Assembly: GCA_024644235.1 (NCBI GenBank)
Contig: JAHELJ010000002.1
Coordinates: forward strand, 62,001 to 126,000
Source of the DNA: Lewinellaceae bacterium
GTDB lineage: Bacteria > Bacteroidota > Bacteroidia > Chitinophagales > Saprospiraceae
Length of the DNA: 64,000 bases
Direction: 5' to 3'
The position numbers and the translations under genes are program-made. Within the stretch, counting starts at the first letter, position 1, and every line of letters begins with the position of its first letter. Of the stretch, positions 53,697-63,262 are shown one piece after another. Under the pieces are notes generated by a model, which was not told where the DNA came from, searched no databases, and was given only the letters and a program-made list of their open reading frames with translations.

Positions 53697-54851
53697 ATGC
53701 GAAGATATCTCACCACCTTAACAGCTCTTCTGATCGGATCATGGTCAATTGCCCAGGACGTCGTCCATAATCAATATCGATTTGAAGTCCTAGCTGAGCT
53801 TCCCTGTACAGATGTCAAAGATCAAGCCAAGACGGGAACATGTTGGAGTTTCAGCACAAATTCACTCATTGAATCCGAGTTGATGAGACAGGGTTTGGAG
53901 GTAGTAGATCTTTCAGAAATGTTCTACGTACGGCACATCTTTGTAGATAAGGCCAGAAAGTATGTGAGGTACCATGGGAAGACCAATTTCAGCGATGGCA
54001 GTCTATGCCATGATGTATTATTTGGGCTTCGTGAATTTGGAGCAGTGCCGGAAGAGGTGTATGGTGGCAGGCCAAAGGGTGAGAAAGAACACAATCACCA
54101 GGCTCTGAACCGTGAGTTAAAGGAATATCTTGATACTACAATTGCTAAACGGACCATTCCTGGCGACTGGGAAGCCGGCTTCACTGCCATTCTAGACAAG
54201 CATCTTGGCACCCTTCCGGATTCTTTCGAATATGCCGGTAACTACTATACTGCACGTAGCTTTGCTGATTCCTGGATAAGGGTAGATCCTGGTGCCTACA
54301 TAAATTTCACTTCTTTTAATCATCATCCTCTATACCAGAGTTTTATCCTGGAAATCCCAGATAATTATGCGAATGGGAGTTATTACAATGTCTCTTTAGA
54401 AGAACTTTTTGAGATTACCCGTGCAGCTGTGTTAGAGGGATATAGTGTGGCGTGGGATTGCGATGTGAGCGAAAAAGGTTTTTCTTCTCGACAGGGTCTG
54501 GCGTTGGTACCAGATTTGCCTGAGCAGGAACCTGGTGCAGCTACTCCTGCCATGGATCCATTCGTAGGCCCTTGCCCCGAAAAGGAAATTACTAGCGAAA
54601 TGCGACAGAATGAGTTTGATACTTATTCGTTGACAGACGATCATCTGATGCATATCGTTGGGATCGTGAAAGATCAAAATGGAAAGGAATATTTCCAGGT
54701 GAAAAATTCATGGGGCACAGAGGCAGGTCGCGACGGCTTTCTGTTTGCATCGAAGGCGTACTTTCTCGCCAATACGATTGCGGTGACTTTGCACAAAGAT
54801 GCTGTGCCGGAAGTGATCATGACAAAGATCCATAATTGGAGCATCAGGTAA
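53697..54851 (+). CDS. C1-family (bleomycin hydrolase/aminopeptidase C-like) cysteine peptidase, secreted
   Basis: A 384-residue exported peptidase with signal peptide 1-20 (ending SIAQD). The catalytic Cys49 lies in KTGTCWSFSTNSLIESEL, the His in LTDDHLMHIVG and the Asn in VKNSWGTEAGRDGF, in the C1B order. Bacteroidota often carry such periplasmic or secreted relatives of aminopeptidase C. ATG 53697 begins the signal peptide; TTG 53688 would add three residues. The 284-bp upstream region has a TATTTTGC element near 53645 that is one base short of the -7 consensus. A membrane transferase gene follows after 33 bp and may be cotranscribed. Confidence 0.9.
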   Translation: MRRYLTTLTALLIGSWSIAQDVVHNQYRFEVLAELPCTDVKDQAKTGTCWSFSTNSLIESELMRQGLEVVDLSEMFYVRHIFVDKARKYVRYHGKTNFSDGSLCHDVLFGLREFGAVPEEVYGGRPKGEKEHNHQALNRELKEYLDTTIAKRTIPGDWEAGFTAILDKHLGTLPDSFEYAGNYYTARSFADSWIRVDPGAYINFTSFNHHPLYQSFILEIPDNYANGSYYNVSLEELFEITRAAVLEGYSVAWDCDVSEKGFSSRQGLALVPDLPEQEPGAATPAMDPFVGPCPEKEITSEMRQNEFDTYSLTDDHLMHIVGIVKDQNGKEYFQVKNSWGTEAGRDGFLFASKAYFLANTIAVTLHKDAVPEVIMTKIHNWSIR

Positions 54852-54884
54852 ATATTGTCGCAAACGATTTCATCGTAAAATGAA

Positions 54885-56429
54885 ATGGCGAAGCTTTCGC
54901 AGCAATTCTACAACCTCCGAAGCTTTCTATCCTCGAATAGATATTTTCTTGCTTATTGCTTTCTCATCTCCGTAGTTGCTTTCGGATTTGAATTGGGGCG
55001 GGCCACAATCTCGATTGATGACGAAATAGGATTATTGTTGGATGGACCCTACCTGAATTTCCTTGGATCAGACCGATGGGGCATGTACATCTTGAACTGG
55101 CTATTCATTCATGGTTCCTCCTTACCCTATTTTCCACTGGTACTTGCGATGGGTATTAATGTGTTGATTGTGATGATCGCCTTAGAGACATGGCAAGCAA
55201 AAGATGATTTAGCCAGGTACCTTGCTGCTGTATTTGGTCTCACCATGCCTACGATTGCATTTGTCTATCAGTTTAACATGGTCAATTATGGTTTTTACTT
55301 AGGTATGTTATCGGCAGTGTCGGCAGCATTTCTATTTGAAAAACAGCAACCAACGATAAGAAGGAACATTCTGATAATACTACTTCTGGTTGCCTCTTTA
55401 TCAATTTATCAATCGACTGTGTTCGGAGCACCTGTTGTACTTTCCATATCATTTTTTATAAAGGCCTCTGTTGATAAGATAGAAAGTCGAAAAATCAGAG
55501 CACTTATCGGAAGTCTGATGATCTTCTTTGCCCTCATTGCCATCGCCATCTTATCGCATTTTCTCATTTCCTATCTCATTCGTCATTTTGCAGATACCGC
55601 TTTTCGATACCACACGGTACGTGACTTCTACAGTGGAGTCTACTTCAGTAGCTACGATACTGTATTTGTTGTTAGGGAGATTGCTGCACAATTATTAGGA
55701 CATCGGTGGTACATAGGGTGGCATACCGGCGGTCTGATATTGGTTTGTATTTTAATGATTTCCAGAGATCGAATTCGCAAAGGAAGGGATCTGAAGGATG
55801 TCCTGCTATCAATGATCATTCTTTCCTTTGCCATTCTGTCGCCTTTCGCTCTAGTAATTGTAACCAGTCACATTTGGCCAGCCCGCACTTTCATGGCCCT
55901 TCCCATTCTGTTTGCAGGGCTTGTTTTCATTGCATCCACCATCAGCTATCGAAAAGAACGGATTCTCTTGACTGTATGGACTGCCGTCTGCTATATCAGT
56001 TTTGTAGCCAGCAACACAAGGCTTTTCTACACAGATCATATGACATCAACAAATGATCGATTGCTCACCAACCGGATCGTTCAAACTATCGAAATGAGGT
56101 ATGGTGACATTCTCAAAGAGGGAACTTTTCCTATCGTTTTTATTGGTGATCCCAAAACCACGATTGACCGGCCATTTATCCGGCGAGAAGAGACATTTGG
56201 GCACTCCATCTACGAATGGGATGCGGGTCATGGCGAGAGACCTAACGCCCTTTTGCGTATCGGAGGTGTCGATTACTTTCGAAGAGCTACACCTGGTGAA
56301 TTGAAGCATGCTCGACAGCTTGCCAAGGCCATGTCAAACTGGCCAGCAAAAGCAGCCATTAAGTACGGAGATGGCATCTTCATACTTAAGTTTAGTGATG
56401 AGAAAAATCTACAGGCACACAACAAATGA
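54885..56429 (+). CDS. GtrII-like membrane glucosyltransferase
   Basis: A 514-residue inner-membrane protein with about 10-11 helices up to residue 385 and a soluble C-terminal domain of about 120 residues. The first periplasmic loop has ATISIDDEIGLLLDGPYL and SDRWGMYILNW, the acidic motif region expected of GtrII/glucosyltransferase II proteins that use polyprenyl-phosphate sugars at the periplasmic face to decorate O-antigen or other glycans. The assignment rests on the loop-1 motif and topology. It follows the C1 peptidase by 33 bp. No flippase (GtrA) or GtrB gene is adjacent. Confidence 0.72.
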   Translation: MAKLSQQFYNLRSFLSSNRYFLAYCFLISVVAFGFELGRATISIDDEIGLLLDGPYLNFLGSDRWGMYILNWLFIHGSSLPYFPLVLAMGINVLIVMIALETWQAKDDLARYLAAVFGLTMPTIAFVYQFNMVNYGFYLGMLSAVSAAFLFEKQQPTIRRNILIILLLVASLSIYQSTVFGAPVVLSISFFIKASVDKIESRKIRALIGSLMIFFALIAIAILSHFLISYLIRHFADTAFRYHTVRDFYSGVYFSSYDTVFVVREIAAQLLGHRWYIGWHTGGLILVCILMISRDRIRKGRDLKDVLLSMIILSFAILSPFALVIVTSHIWPARTFMALPILFAGLVFIASTISYRKERILLTVWTAVCYISFVASNTRLFYTDHMTSTNDRLLTNRIVQTIEMRYGDILKEGTFPIVFIGDPKTTIDRPFIRREETFGHSIYEWDAGHGERPNALLRIGGVDYFRRATPGELKHARQLAKAMSNWPAKAAIKYGDGIFILKFSDEKNLQAHNK

Positions 56430-56582
56430 GCTGCTGCAATCGGAATGATCTACACCTGGTCTACTAGGCGAAGGGCGATTCTTATTGGTCCATCAAAGCC
56501 GTCTACCGGACGAATAATCCGAGTTATTTTCCCCATGCATCGTATTTTGCAGGCTTAATTCATTGGTAAATCTCAAGTGAAA

Positions 56583-57143
56583 ATGGACAAAGACAAGGAC
56601 TTAGCTAACGATATCGTCAAGAGTCATGTTATGTATTCTCTTGGTGCCGGCCTGGTACCTATTCCTCTCCTGGACATCGCTGCAGTGTCAGTGGTTCAGT
56701 TGGACATGTTACGCCAGCTCGCCAAAGTTTATGGTCAGGATTTTAAGGAATCAGCAGGAAAAAGTTACATCTCAGCAATCACCGGAAGTACGCTTGCCCG
56801 AATGGGAGCCTCTTTGGTGAAAACGATTCCTGGGATCGGATCTATATTGGGTGGTGTCACAATGTCGGTACTAAGTGGAGCTTCGACGTATGCAGTCGGA
56901 CAGGCTTTTATCTGGCATTTCAGCACTGGAGGCAATTTCATGGATTTCAACATTGAAAAGGCAAAAGAGATCTATGAAAAGGAGTTTGAAAAAGGAAAGA
57001 AAGTTGCCAAAGAAATGGAGAAAGGAGATAAAGAAGAAGATCCTTATGAAAAGCTGGAAAAATTGGCGGCCTTAAAGGAAAAAGGTGTGATCAGTGAAGA
57101 GGAGTTCAAGGAACAAAAAAAGAAGATCCTATCTGGACTTTAG
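56583..57143 (+). CDS. DUF697-family protein with C-terminal SHOCT domain
   Basis: A 186-residue protein. Residues about 5-110 form the DUF697-type membrane-associated helices (DIVKSHVMYSLGAGLVPIPLLDIAAVSVVQLDML, seen in pieces, then TGSTLARMGASLVKTIPGIGSILGG). A charged linker of KEMEKGDKEED type follows, and the end is a SHOCT domain (YEKLEKLAALKEKGVISEEEFKEQKKKIL). SHOCT mediates oligomer or membrane association; the whole is likely an inner-membrane protein of unknown role. Start ATG 56583 is chosen over GTG 56577. Its 3' end overlaps the convergent Mrr-like gene by 15 bp. Confidence 0.8.
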   Translation: MDKDKDLANDIVKSHVMYSLGAGLVPIPLLDIAAVSVVQLDMLRQLAKVYGQDFKESAGKSYISAITGSTLARMGASLVKTIPGIGSILGGVTMSVLSGASTYAVGQAFIWHFSTGGNFMDFNIEKAKEIYEKEFEKGKKVAKEMEKGDKEEDPYEKLEKLAALKEKGVISEEEFKEQKKKILSGL

Positions 57144-58205
57144 TCTTCTGTTTACTTCTAGAAAAAGTCTGCAACAAGCTACACACATTTTCAACAATGC
57201 TCTCACAGTTGGTATCAACAATGGAAACTGATCCAGTTTTCGGATAAGAAAGGGTGCATTCCGATAGTAATTTTGCACGAGGAACAAACCCACTGTTTTT
57301 GGCTCGAGAATCTCTCTGCGGAATGCAATCATATCCCGGTATGCTGAAGTCTCCCTGCCAAAACAATAGCTAATAAAAAAGCAAGCTTTGCCTCCTTTGA
57401 CGAGGTTGTGCTCCAAATGAATCGACTCCTTCTGCCCTACCTGATGTACGGTTAGGATGATTCGATCCTTCCTATGAACCTCTGTCAGATGGCGCTTGGA
57501 AAAGAGGAATGATACTTCCACAGCTGCTCCGCGGTATATCACACCATTGGTAAAACTATCTTCAGTCCAATCTACGGCAGAAAATTGCTTTTTTTGATGG
57601 GTGATATAGACAGGGAGATCACAATAAACCTGGATGTTTTCGTCACTGACATTTTCGATTTCACCCCGGACCAAGGCACGGTCGTTTTCATCCTCCAACT
57701 GGACATCGGTGACACTGAAATTCAGCATTTCATCACCCTCCACCAATTCTACAGGATTTTGGCGGAAATACTCGTAGTAGTCCATGCCGTCGAAGAAAGT
57801 GTCCTGCACAGCTTGCTGCAACCGGTCCCAATCCCACAACAGAACTTCGCCGGCACTGGCTATATCATGTGCCGCCTTGGTGAATGAGGAAGTTGTGATG
57901 ACCATGGAATTTGTACAATCGTAGTATTGTTCGGCGCCGATCACTTGATTGACTTCTTGAACACCCACTTTATGAGAAGCATGAAACCGTTTGACTTGTA
58001 CAGCCGTCTGTATATTATCTCTGTCAACAATTAGATCTGCTCCAAAATCTCCGCTGTAACTTGTTTGTACTAGTGTATATCCATTCTCGAGAAATAGAAA
58101 GCCGATGAAGTCTTCAAAATCCCGAGGATCGGTATCTTGAAAACGCACAGGGATGGCGGCATAGAGAAACTGATGAATGTCGATCTGCTTAAAGTCTAAC
58201 GGCAT
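57129..58205 (-). CDS. Mrr-like nuclease fused to a beta-sandwich and CFI-box C-terminal domain
   Basis: A 358-residue protein in three parts. Residues 25-130 are an Mrr-type restriction endonuclease fold: DFEDFIGFLFLENGY, SGDFGADLIV (D57) and AVQVKRF (Q70, K72), the D-QxK version of PD-(D/E)xK active sites, followed by GAEQYYDCTNSMVITTSSFT. Residues about 155-265 look like a beta-sandwich (VRGEIENVSDENIQVYCDLP). Residues about 273-345 match the CFI-box C-terminal domain (ACFFISYCFGRETSAYRDMIAFRR split, FLVQNYYRNAPFLIRKL). The nuclease would cut DNA, possibly modified or foreign; the CFI box is of unknown function. No methylase is adjacent. Confidence 0.8.
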   Translation of the reverse strand: MPLDFKQIDIHQFLYAAIPVRFQDTDPRDFEDFIGFLFLENGYTLVQTSYSGDFGADLIVDRDNIQTAVQVKRFHASHKVGVQEVNQVIGAEQYYDCTNSMVITTSSFTKAAHDIASAGEVLLWDWDRLQQAVQDTFFDGMDYYEYFRQNPVELVEGDEMLNFSVTDVQLEDENDRALVRGEIENVSDENIQVYCDLPVYITHQKKQFSAVDWTEDSFTNGVIYRGAAVEVSFLFSKRHLTEVHRKDRIILTVHQVGQKESIHLEHNLVKGGKACFFISYCFGRETSAYRDMIAFRREILEPKTVGLFLVQNYYRNAPFLIRKLDQFPLLIPTVRALLKMCVACCRLFLEVNRRLKSR

Positions 58206-58291
58206 AATTGAAAGTTAACCGTAAAATTGAATCGGCATTGATGGTGCATTTATCCTGCCAAATTAGTGAACAGACATCAGGACCTGTGCCT

Positions 58292-59356
58292 TTATCTCAG
58301 GAAAAATCCATGACGATATGGATCCTCTGAAGAAAGTACAAAGTTGTGTTCACCTGTCACATGTGCATTACCTGCAATCCTGGGAATGACTGCTTCAAAT
58401 GGCCCATAATTTTCCAACCGCTCAACCGATGCCTGGAAGCGGGAACCGATAAGACTTTCTATGGTCATTGTTTTACCTACGGTCAACTCGTTTTTCGCAT
58501 GATGGATGGCAACCCGCCCGGATGCTCCACTTCCCGTTGGACAGCGGTCTAATTCACCATCAGCAAACACACACACATTTCGACTGTTGACACCTGCTGC
58601 ATCACTGCGGTCTATGAATATGGTCCCGTAGAGGAAACTCAGGTCTGATTCAAACGGATGATTGATGAGATGTCGTGATGCAGTCGCAATCTGTTTCTTG
58701 AGTGCTATTCCTAAATCGATAATCTGCCGATAGTTTTCAGGACAAAGCTCCAATCCCAACTGGGCAGCCTGAACATAAGCATAAAAAGCACCGCCGTAGG
58801 CAATATCATAGAAGACGTCACCGTGACCGGACAGAGAAACCTGCTGGTCGATAGCAACTACAAAAGATGGAACTCCCAAAAATTCAATCGGGAATGCAGG
58901 ATCCCCATCTTTCTTGAGTTCAGATGTAATCCTTCCACAAGGGGCATCAATAGATAATTTAAGGTTTCCCGAAACAGGATCCCTTTCTTTCCAATTTTGC
59001 ACTGCTGCTAACTTTGTCAGAGCAATCGTAGCATGTCCACACATCGTGCTGTACCCTTCGTTGTGTATGAAAATCACTCCAAAATCGGCTCCTTCGTCAT
59101 TCGGTGGTACAAGCAGACAACCGTACATGTCGGCGTGGCCCCGCGGCTCCCAGATGAGTGCCTTGCGAAAATGATCGAGATGCTCCTGACAAAAGCGCCT
59201 TCTTTCCAGCACAGAAGCCCCCTCAGGTTCTGGAAAGCCATCCAGTATCACTCTTAAGGGTTCCCCACCCGTGTGAAGATCCACACAGTAGATGGCATCG
59301 TTCAGCTCACGACTTGCAGATCGATTCCGATGGCGGATCCGCTCAAAAACAGTCAT
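58292..59356 (-). CDS. Trans-3-hydroxy-L-proline dehydratase (proline racemase family)
   Basis: A 354-residue enzyme of the proline racemase superfamily. The first catalytic Cys is present in MCGHATIA (C106), while the second is replaced by Thr in DRCPTGSGASG (T274). That Cys/Thr pair, at almost the same positions as C104/T273 of human L3HYPDH, marks the dehydratase that converts trans-3-hydroxy-L-proline to pyrroline-2-carboxylate, rather than a racemase or 4-hydroxyproline epimerase with two Cys. It would feed collagen-type hydroxyproline into proline. It follows pdhB by 11 bp on the same strand; a pyrroline-2-carboxylate reductase is not in the window. Confidence 0.87.
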   Translation of the reverse strand: MTVFERIRHRNRSASRELNDAIYCVDLHTGGEPLRVILDGFPEPEGASVLERRRFCQEHLDHFRKALIWEPRGHADMYGCLLVPPNDEGADFGVIFIHNEGYSTMCGHATIALTKLAAVQNWKERDPVSGNLKLSIDAPCGRITSELKKDGDPAFPIEFLGVPSFVVAIDQQVSLSGHGDVFYDIAYGGAFYAYVQAAQLGLELCPENYRQIIDLGIALKKQIATASRHLINHPFESDLSFLYGTIFIDRSDAAGVNSRNVCVFADGELDRCPTGSGASGRVAIHHAKNELTVGKTMTIESLIGSRFQASVERLENYGPFEAVIPRIAGNAHVTGEHNFVLSSEDPYRHGFFLR

Positions 59357-59367
59357 GAAATCTGATA

Positions 59368-60351
59368 TTAGGAAACGTACATTACTTCTTTAACAGCTGC
59401 TATGATCTTACCCGGATTGGGAAGATAGGCTTCAACGAATGTAGGTGCATATGGAAGTGAAGTATCTGCCGAATTCACTCTGATAACTGGAGCATCCAAG
59501 TAATCGAATGCATACTTCTGGACTTCATAAGCAATTTCGGCACTGATGCCTGCATACGGCCATGATTCGTCAATTACAACCAGCCGGTTGGTTTTCTTGA
59601 CTGAGTTGACGATTGCTTCATGGTCCAAAGGTTTGATGGTACGAAGGTCAATCACTTCTGCAGAAATTCCCTCCTTGGCCAGTTCTTCCGCTGCTTTCTT
59701 GGTCTCCTCCATCATTTTGTTGAATGAAACCAAGGTCACATCAGTGCCTTCCTTTCTTATTGCTGCCACACCAATGGGTGTCAGATATTCTTCTTCAGGT
59801 ACCGGGCCCTTCATGCCGTAAAGAACTTCTGATTCCATCATGCAAACTGGATCATCATCCCGAATAGCAGACTTCAGCAGTCCTTTAGCATCGGCAGGAT
59901 CAGTGCAGGAAACAACTTTCAAGCCCGGGCAATTAGCCAGCCAGCTTTCAAAAGTCTGTGAGTGTTGTTGAGCCAGTTGCCCAGCTGCCCCGGAAGGGCC
60001 TCGAAAAACAATCGGGCAGTTGAAGTCTCCACCTGATTGGCTGAGGGTCTTAGCAGCATTATTCACCAATTGGTCAAACGCCAGAATGGCAAAATTCCAA
60101 GTCATAAACTCGACGATCGGCCTTAGACCGTTCATTGCTGCACCCACACCAACTCCGGCAAATCCTAACTCAGTAATTGGAGTATCAATCACACGCCGCT
60201 CGCCAAATTCCTCCAACATTCCCTTGCTTACCTTGTAGGCTCCGTTGTACTGCGCCACCTCCTCTCCCATCAAAAACACGGTCTCATCTCGACGCATCTC
60301 CTCTACCATAGCTTCTCTTAATGCATCTCTCAAGGCAATTTCTCTAGGCAT
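59368..60351 (-). CDS. pdhB: Pyruvate dehydrogenase E1 component, beta subunit
   Basis: A 327-residue E1-beta subunit of the pyruvate dehydrogenase complex; with the alpha subunit it decarboxylates pyruvate using thiamine diphosphate. Landmarks: LRDALREAMVEEMRRDETVFLMGEEVA in pieces, RVIDTPITELGFAGVGVGAAM, GRPIVEFMTWNFA-like RPIVEFMTWNFAILAFDQ, FRGPSGAAGQLAQQHSQTFE and VIDLRTIKPLD. Length is normal for the heterotetrameric type. The alpha and E2 genes are elsewhere, as is common in Bacteroidota. It is the first gene of a two-gene unit with the hydroxyproline dehydratase. Confidence 0.95.
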   Translation of the reverse strand: MPREIALRDALREAMVEEMRRDETVFLMGEEVAQYNGAYKVSKGMLEEFGERRVIDTPITELGFAGVGVGAAMNGLRPIVEFMTWNFAILAFDQLVNNAAKTLSQSGGDFNCPIVFRGPSGAAGQLAQQHSQTFESWLANCPGLKVVSCTDPADAKGLLKSAIRDDDPVCMMESEVLYGMKGPVPEEEYLTPIGVAAIRKEGTDVTLVSFNKMMEETKKAAEELAKEGISAEVIDLRTIKPLDHEAIVNSVKKTNRLVVIDESWPYAGISAEIAYEVQKYAFDYLDAPVIRVNSADTSLPYAPTFVEAYLPNPGKIIAAVKEVMYVS

Positions 60352-60516
60352 AACAGCGATTTATTAGGTCATGAAGAAGGGCAAAAATAGCAGATCTGCC
60401 TGAAATAGATCAATAAGATAATGTGAAGATTAGGTGGAGGGATACATCATGATATTATAATTTTTTGTAATATGTATTGATTTTAGGCTGTTTTGCCTCA
60501 TTTAAAGCCTGGAAAT

Positions 60517-61923
60517 ATGTTGAGACTAGGGTTTGCTGGGATCATGATGATAGTTGCTTCTTGTACCTCACTTGAGATAAGAACCGACAATGATTTGACG
60601 ATCGTAAGTGGTGAGCTTCTTACCACGCAAGGAGAGCCGATAAGGATATGGAACCAGACAGCCTCTTACCATGCTGTGCTTACCACAGATTCGTTTCAAG
60701 TGGAACTATCCCTTAACGAACCCGGCTATTTCAAGCTTCAATATGGAACTTCAAATGCAGAGCTTTATCTGACACCAGGTCAGGATCTTGTGGTAGTTTC
60801 AGCTAGGGAAACAAATGGTCTTCATTTTGAAGGCAGATCTGCCGCATCCAACAACTACTTGTCCAGGTATCAGTTATTCCTAGATAGTATCATGCCTTCT
60901 GAAGGTAGATTATATGGTAGCAATGAAGCTGACTTCTATGCTGCTGTCAGCCAGGTCAGAGATGCATCTCTTGATTACCTAAGTAATTTTATCGTGAGCC
61001 ATCATAATCTGGATCCGGTTTTTTTTGAAAAAGAACGGGCAAGGATATGGTACCGATGGGGCCTGCTGCTGAGCACTTTCCCCTCGCTCCGAGGATATCT
61101 CAGTCAAGGCCAAACGAATTTAAGCCCCTCATACTATTCTTTTCAGAAAGAGCTTAGTCTTGATGAAGCAGGGCTGTTGGCGATTCCAGAATATCTAACT
61201 TATGTATTGAAGGTGATCTATAATGAAGGGCAAAGAATTAGTACCGAGGGTAATAGCCAACCAGAGCACGAGGTAGCATTTAATCTCATTTCAAATATGA
61301 TATCCAACCCATTGGTAAAGGATCATTGTTACCACCGTGTCATGCAAAACATCTTAAAATCTGGTGATCTTCAACTTGCTGAACAATTGATGAGATCTTT
61401 TAAGCAGTATACGCAGACCTCAACCCTGCGTCGGGAAATCGTCTCACATTATCTTATCAGGAAAAACCTGGAGCCAGGAAATCAGGCCCCTCCCATCATG
61501 TTATGTGATGAAGAGAACAACAAATGGCAGTCTGATCAATTCTTCGGAGAATATTTATATCTCTTTTTCTGGAAAATAGACTGTCCTGCATGTATACCAG
61601 TCCTTAAAGAATTGGAATATTTAGCTAATGATTTTAAGGAATATCCGATCCGATACGTGGCAGTCTGTCTGGATACTTCGAGGCAAGACCAGTTCGAAAT
61701 AAAACAGAGTTCTTCATTGCAGAATTTTCAAATCGATACTGAATTCAGTTCGGAGTTCCGAACTCGCTATCTTATCGACGGACTTCCACGGGCGATACTG
61801 ATCGATCCAGAAGGTAATTTGCTCAATGCTTTTGCCCCCTTACCCTCAAGTCATAATCTTAGACAATACCTTAGGGATGCCTTGGATAGTTCTTCACATG
61901 ACCACACATTCAACGCTTACTGA
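60517..61923 (+). CDS. TlpA-like thiol-disulfide lipoprotein
   Basis: A 468-residue lipoprotein: signal peptide ending in IVASCTS. An N-terminal beta-rich domain (about 25-105, DUF4369-like) precedes a helical middle, and the last 150 residues form a thioredoxin-like domain starting NLEPGNQAPPIML with the redox motif DCPAC (Cys about 356 and 359) and the cis-Pro region LIDGLPRAILIDPEG. It would reduce or exchange disulfides at the periplasmic face. ATG 60517 has a GGAAA just upstream; TTG 60493 would add eight residues before the signal. Its 3' end overlaps mpl by 14 bp. Confidence 0.85.
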   Translation: MLRLGFAGIMMIVASCTSLEIRTDNDLTIVSGELLTTQGEPIRIWNQTASYHAVLTTDSFQVELSLNEPGYFKLQYGTSNAELYLTPGQDLVVVSARETNGLHFEGRSAASNNYLSRYQLFLDSIMPSEGRLYGSNEADFYAAVSQVRDASLDYLSNFIVSHHNLDPVFFEKERARIWYRWGLLLSTFPSLRGYLSQGQTNLSPSYYSFQKELSLDEAGLLAIPEYLTYVLKVIYNEGQRISTEGNSQPEHEVAFNLISNMISNPLVKDHCYHRVMQNILKSGDLQLAEQLMRSFKQYTQTSTLRREIVSHYLIRKNLEPGNQAPPIMLCDEENNKWQSDQFFGEYLYLFFWKIDCPACIPVLKELEYLANDFKEYPIRYVAVCLDTSRQDQFEIKQSSSLQNFQIDTEFSSEFRTRYLIDGLPRAILIDPEGNLLNAFAPLPSSHNLRQYLRDALDSSSHDHTFNAY

Positions 61924-63262
61924 ATAAGTCACTGATCTCATTCAGATCAAGGCCACCTAGAGTTCCTGAAGTCATTAGGAGAAGATTATGTTCGTTCCAC
62001 TCCTGACTTTTGAGCCATGTTTCCATAGGATCTTTTTCTCTTATGACCCGCAAATTTCGATCGCCAAAAGCGCTGGTGATTTCCTCGTCTGACAATGCTG
62101 CCATTTTTTTCATTTGGAGTGTGTGGTCGTTCACAAAAATGATCCCTTGGTCTGCATCTTGCATAGTATCCTTATACTGAGGAAGAAATTCTTTGTTGAG
62201 GCTACTATAAGTATGTAATTCCAAAACTGCTGTAAGTTTTCGTTTCGGAAATCTCTTTTTGACAGCCTTAATAGATGCCTTGACTTTCGACGGAGCATGG
62301 GCAAAATCCTGGAAGAGCGCTGAGTGATCACCAGTTACTAAGATCTGCAGTCTTTTAGCGGCGCCTTTAAAACCACCAATGGCATCAAGAAACTGGTTAT
62401 CCGTGATTCCAATGTCCTTCAGCACCAGATAGGCAGCCTTGAGATTAGCCATGTTATGCTCCCCAAAAACGTCAAGCTCGATTTCCTGTGAATCAAACAG
62501 CATGGTACCTTCATCTTCCTTAGCTTGAAAAGGCCGATATCCCTTAACCGTGAGATGTTGACCATGATCCCTGACGAGGGCAGTCAATATTTCATCACTC
62601 TCATCAAAGTACACCTTCCCTCCCTCAGCCATGGTTGATAAAAACTGTGAAAAAGCATCTTTATAAGACTTGAAGGTTGGAAAGACATTCATATGGTCCC
62701 AGGCTATTCCTGTGATTACTGCAATATGTGGTCTATAATGAAGAATCTTTGGTTTTCGATCCAGACATGAAGAAAGATATTCATCACCTTCGGCAACCAA
62801 TAAAGGTGCGTCGGACACCTGCACCATAGTTTCAAAGCCATTTAGCTGAGCTCCTACCAGATAGTCAAAATCAAAGCCTGAAATTTTCAGCACGTGAAGG
62901 ATCATAGAGGTGGTTGTGGTTTTACCATGGCTCCCGGTCACTACAATGCGCTTCTTGTCTAAAGATTGCTGGTAAACAAATTCCGGAAAGGACATAATAG
63001 GAATCTGATATTCCTGAGCCTTAATCAATTCAGGGTTATCAATGCGAGCGTGCATTCCCAGAATGATGAGATCAATTGAGGTATCAATACGTGAGGGATT
63101 CCAACCCATCGAATGCGGGAGAAGGCCATAGGATTCCAGTCTGTCGCGGGCCGGATTGTAGATTTCATCATCTGAACCAGTCACTGTATGGCCCGCTTTT
63201 TGCAAGGTGATTGCCAGGTTGTGCATTATACTGCCACCAATGGCTATGAGATGAATTTTCAT
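61910..63262 (-). CDS. mpl: UDP-N-acetylmuramate:L-alanyl-gamma-D-glutamyl-meso-diaminopimelate ligase
   Basis: A 450-residue Mur ligase used in peptidoglycan recycling: it joins recovered tripeptide to UDP-MurNAc with ATP. Three domains are visible: the N-terminal Rossmann-like UDP-binding part (HLIAIGGSIMHNLAITLQKAGHTVTGSD in pieces), the ATP-binding centre with GSHGKTTTT (110-118) and AEGDEYLSSCLD, and the C-terminal part with FQDFAHAPSKVKASIKAV and MTSGTLGGL. The motif IGGSIMHNLA and PARDRLES distinguish Mpl from MurC. The presence of meso-DAP-type peptidoglycan is implied. Convergent with the TlpA-like gene; no other wall genes nearby. Confidence 0.94.
   Translation of the reverse strand: MKIHLIAIGGSIMHNLAITLQKAGHTVTGSDDEIYNPARDRLESYGLLPHSMGWNPSRIDTSIDLIILGMHARIDNPELIKAQEYQIPIMSFPEFVYQQSLDKKRIVVTGSHGKTTTTSMILHVLKISGFDFDYLVGAQLNGFETMVQVSDAPLLVAEGDEYLSSCLDRKPKILHYRPHIAVITGIAWDHMNVFPTFKSYKDAFSQFLSTMAEGGKVYFDESDEILTALVRDHGQHLTVKGYRPFQAKEDEGTMLFDSQEIELDVFGEHNMANLKAAYLVLKDIGITDNQFLDAIGGFKGAAKRLQILVTGDHSALFQDFAHAPSKVKASIKAVKKRFPKRKLTAVLELHTYSSLNKEFLPQYKDTMQDADQGIIFVNDHTLQMKKMAALSDEEITSAFGDRNLRVIREKDPMETWLKSQEWNEHNLLLMTSGTLGGLDLNEISDLFSKR

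Noticed and set aside
58292-59356. Calling the enzyme a proline racemase or 4-hydroxyproline epimerase
   Set aside because: The second catalytic Cys is Thr (T274), the mark of trans-3-hydroxyproline dehydratases.
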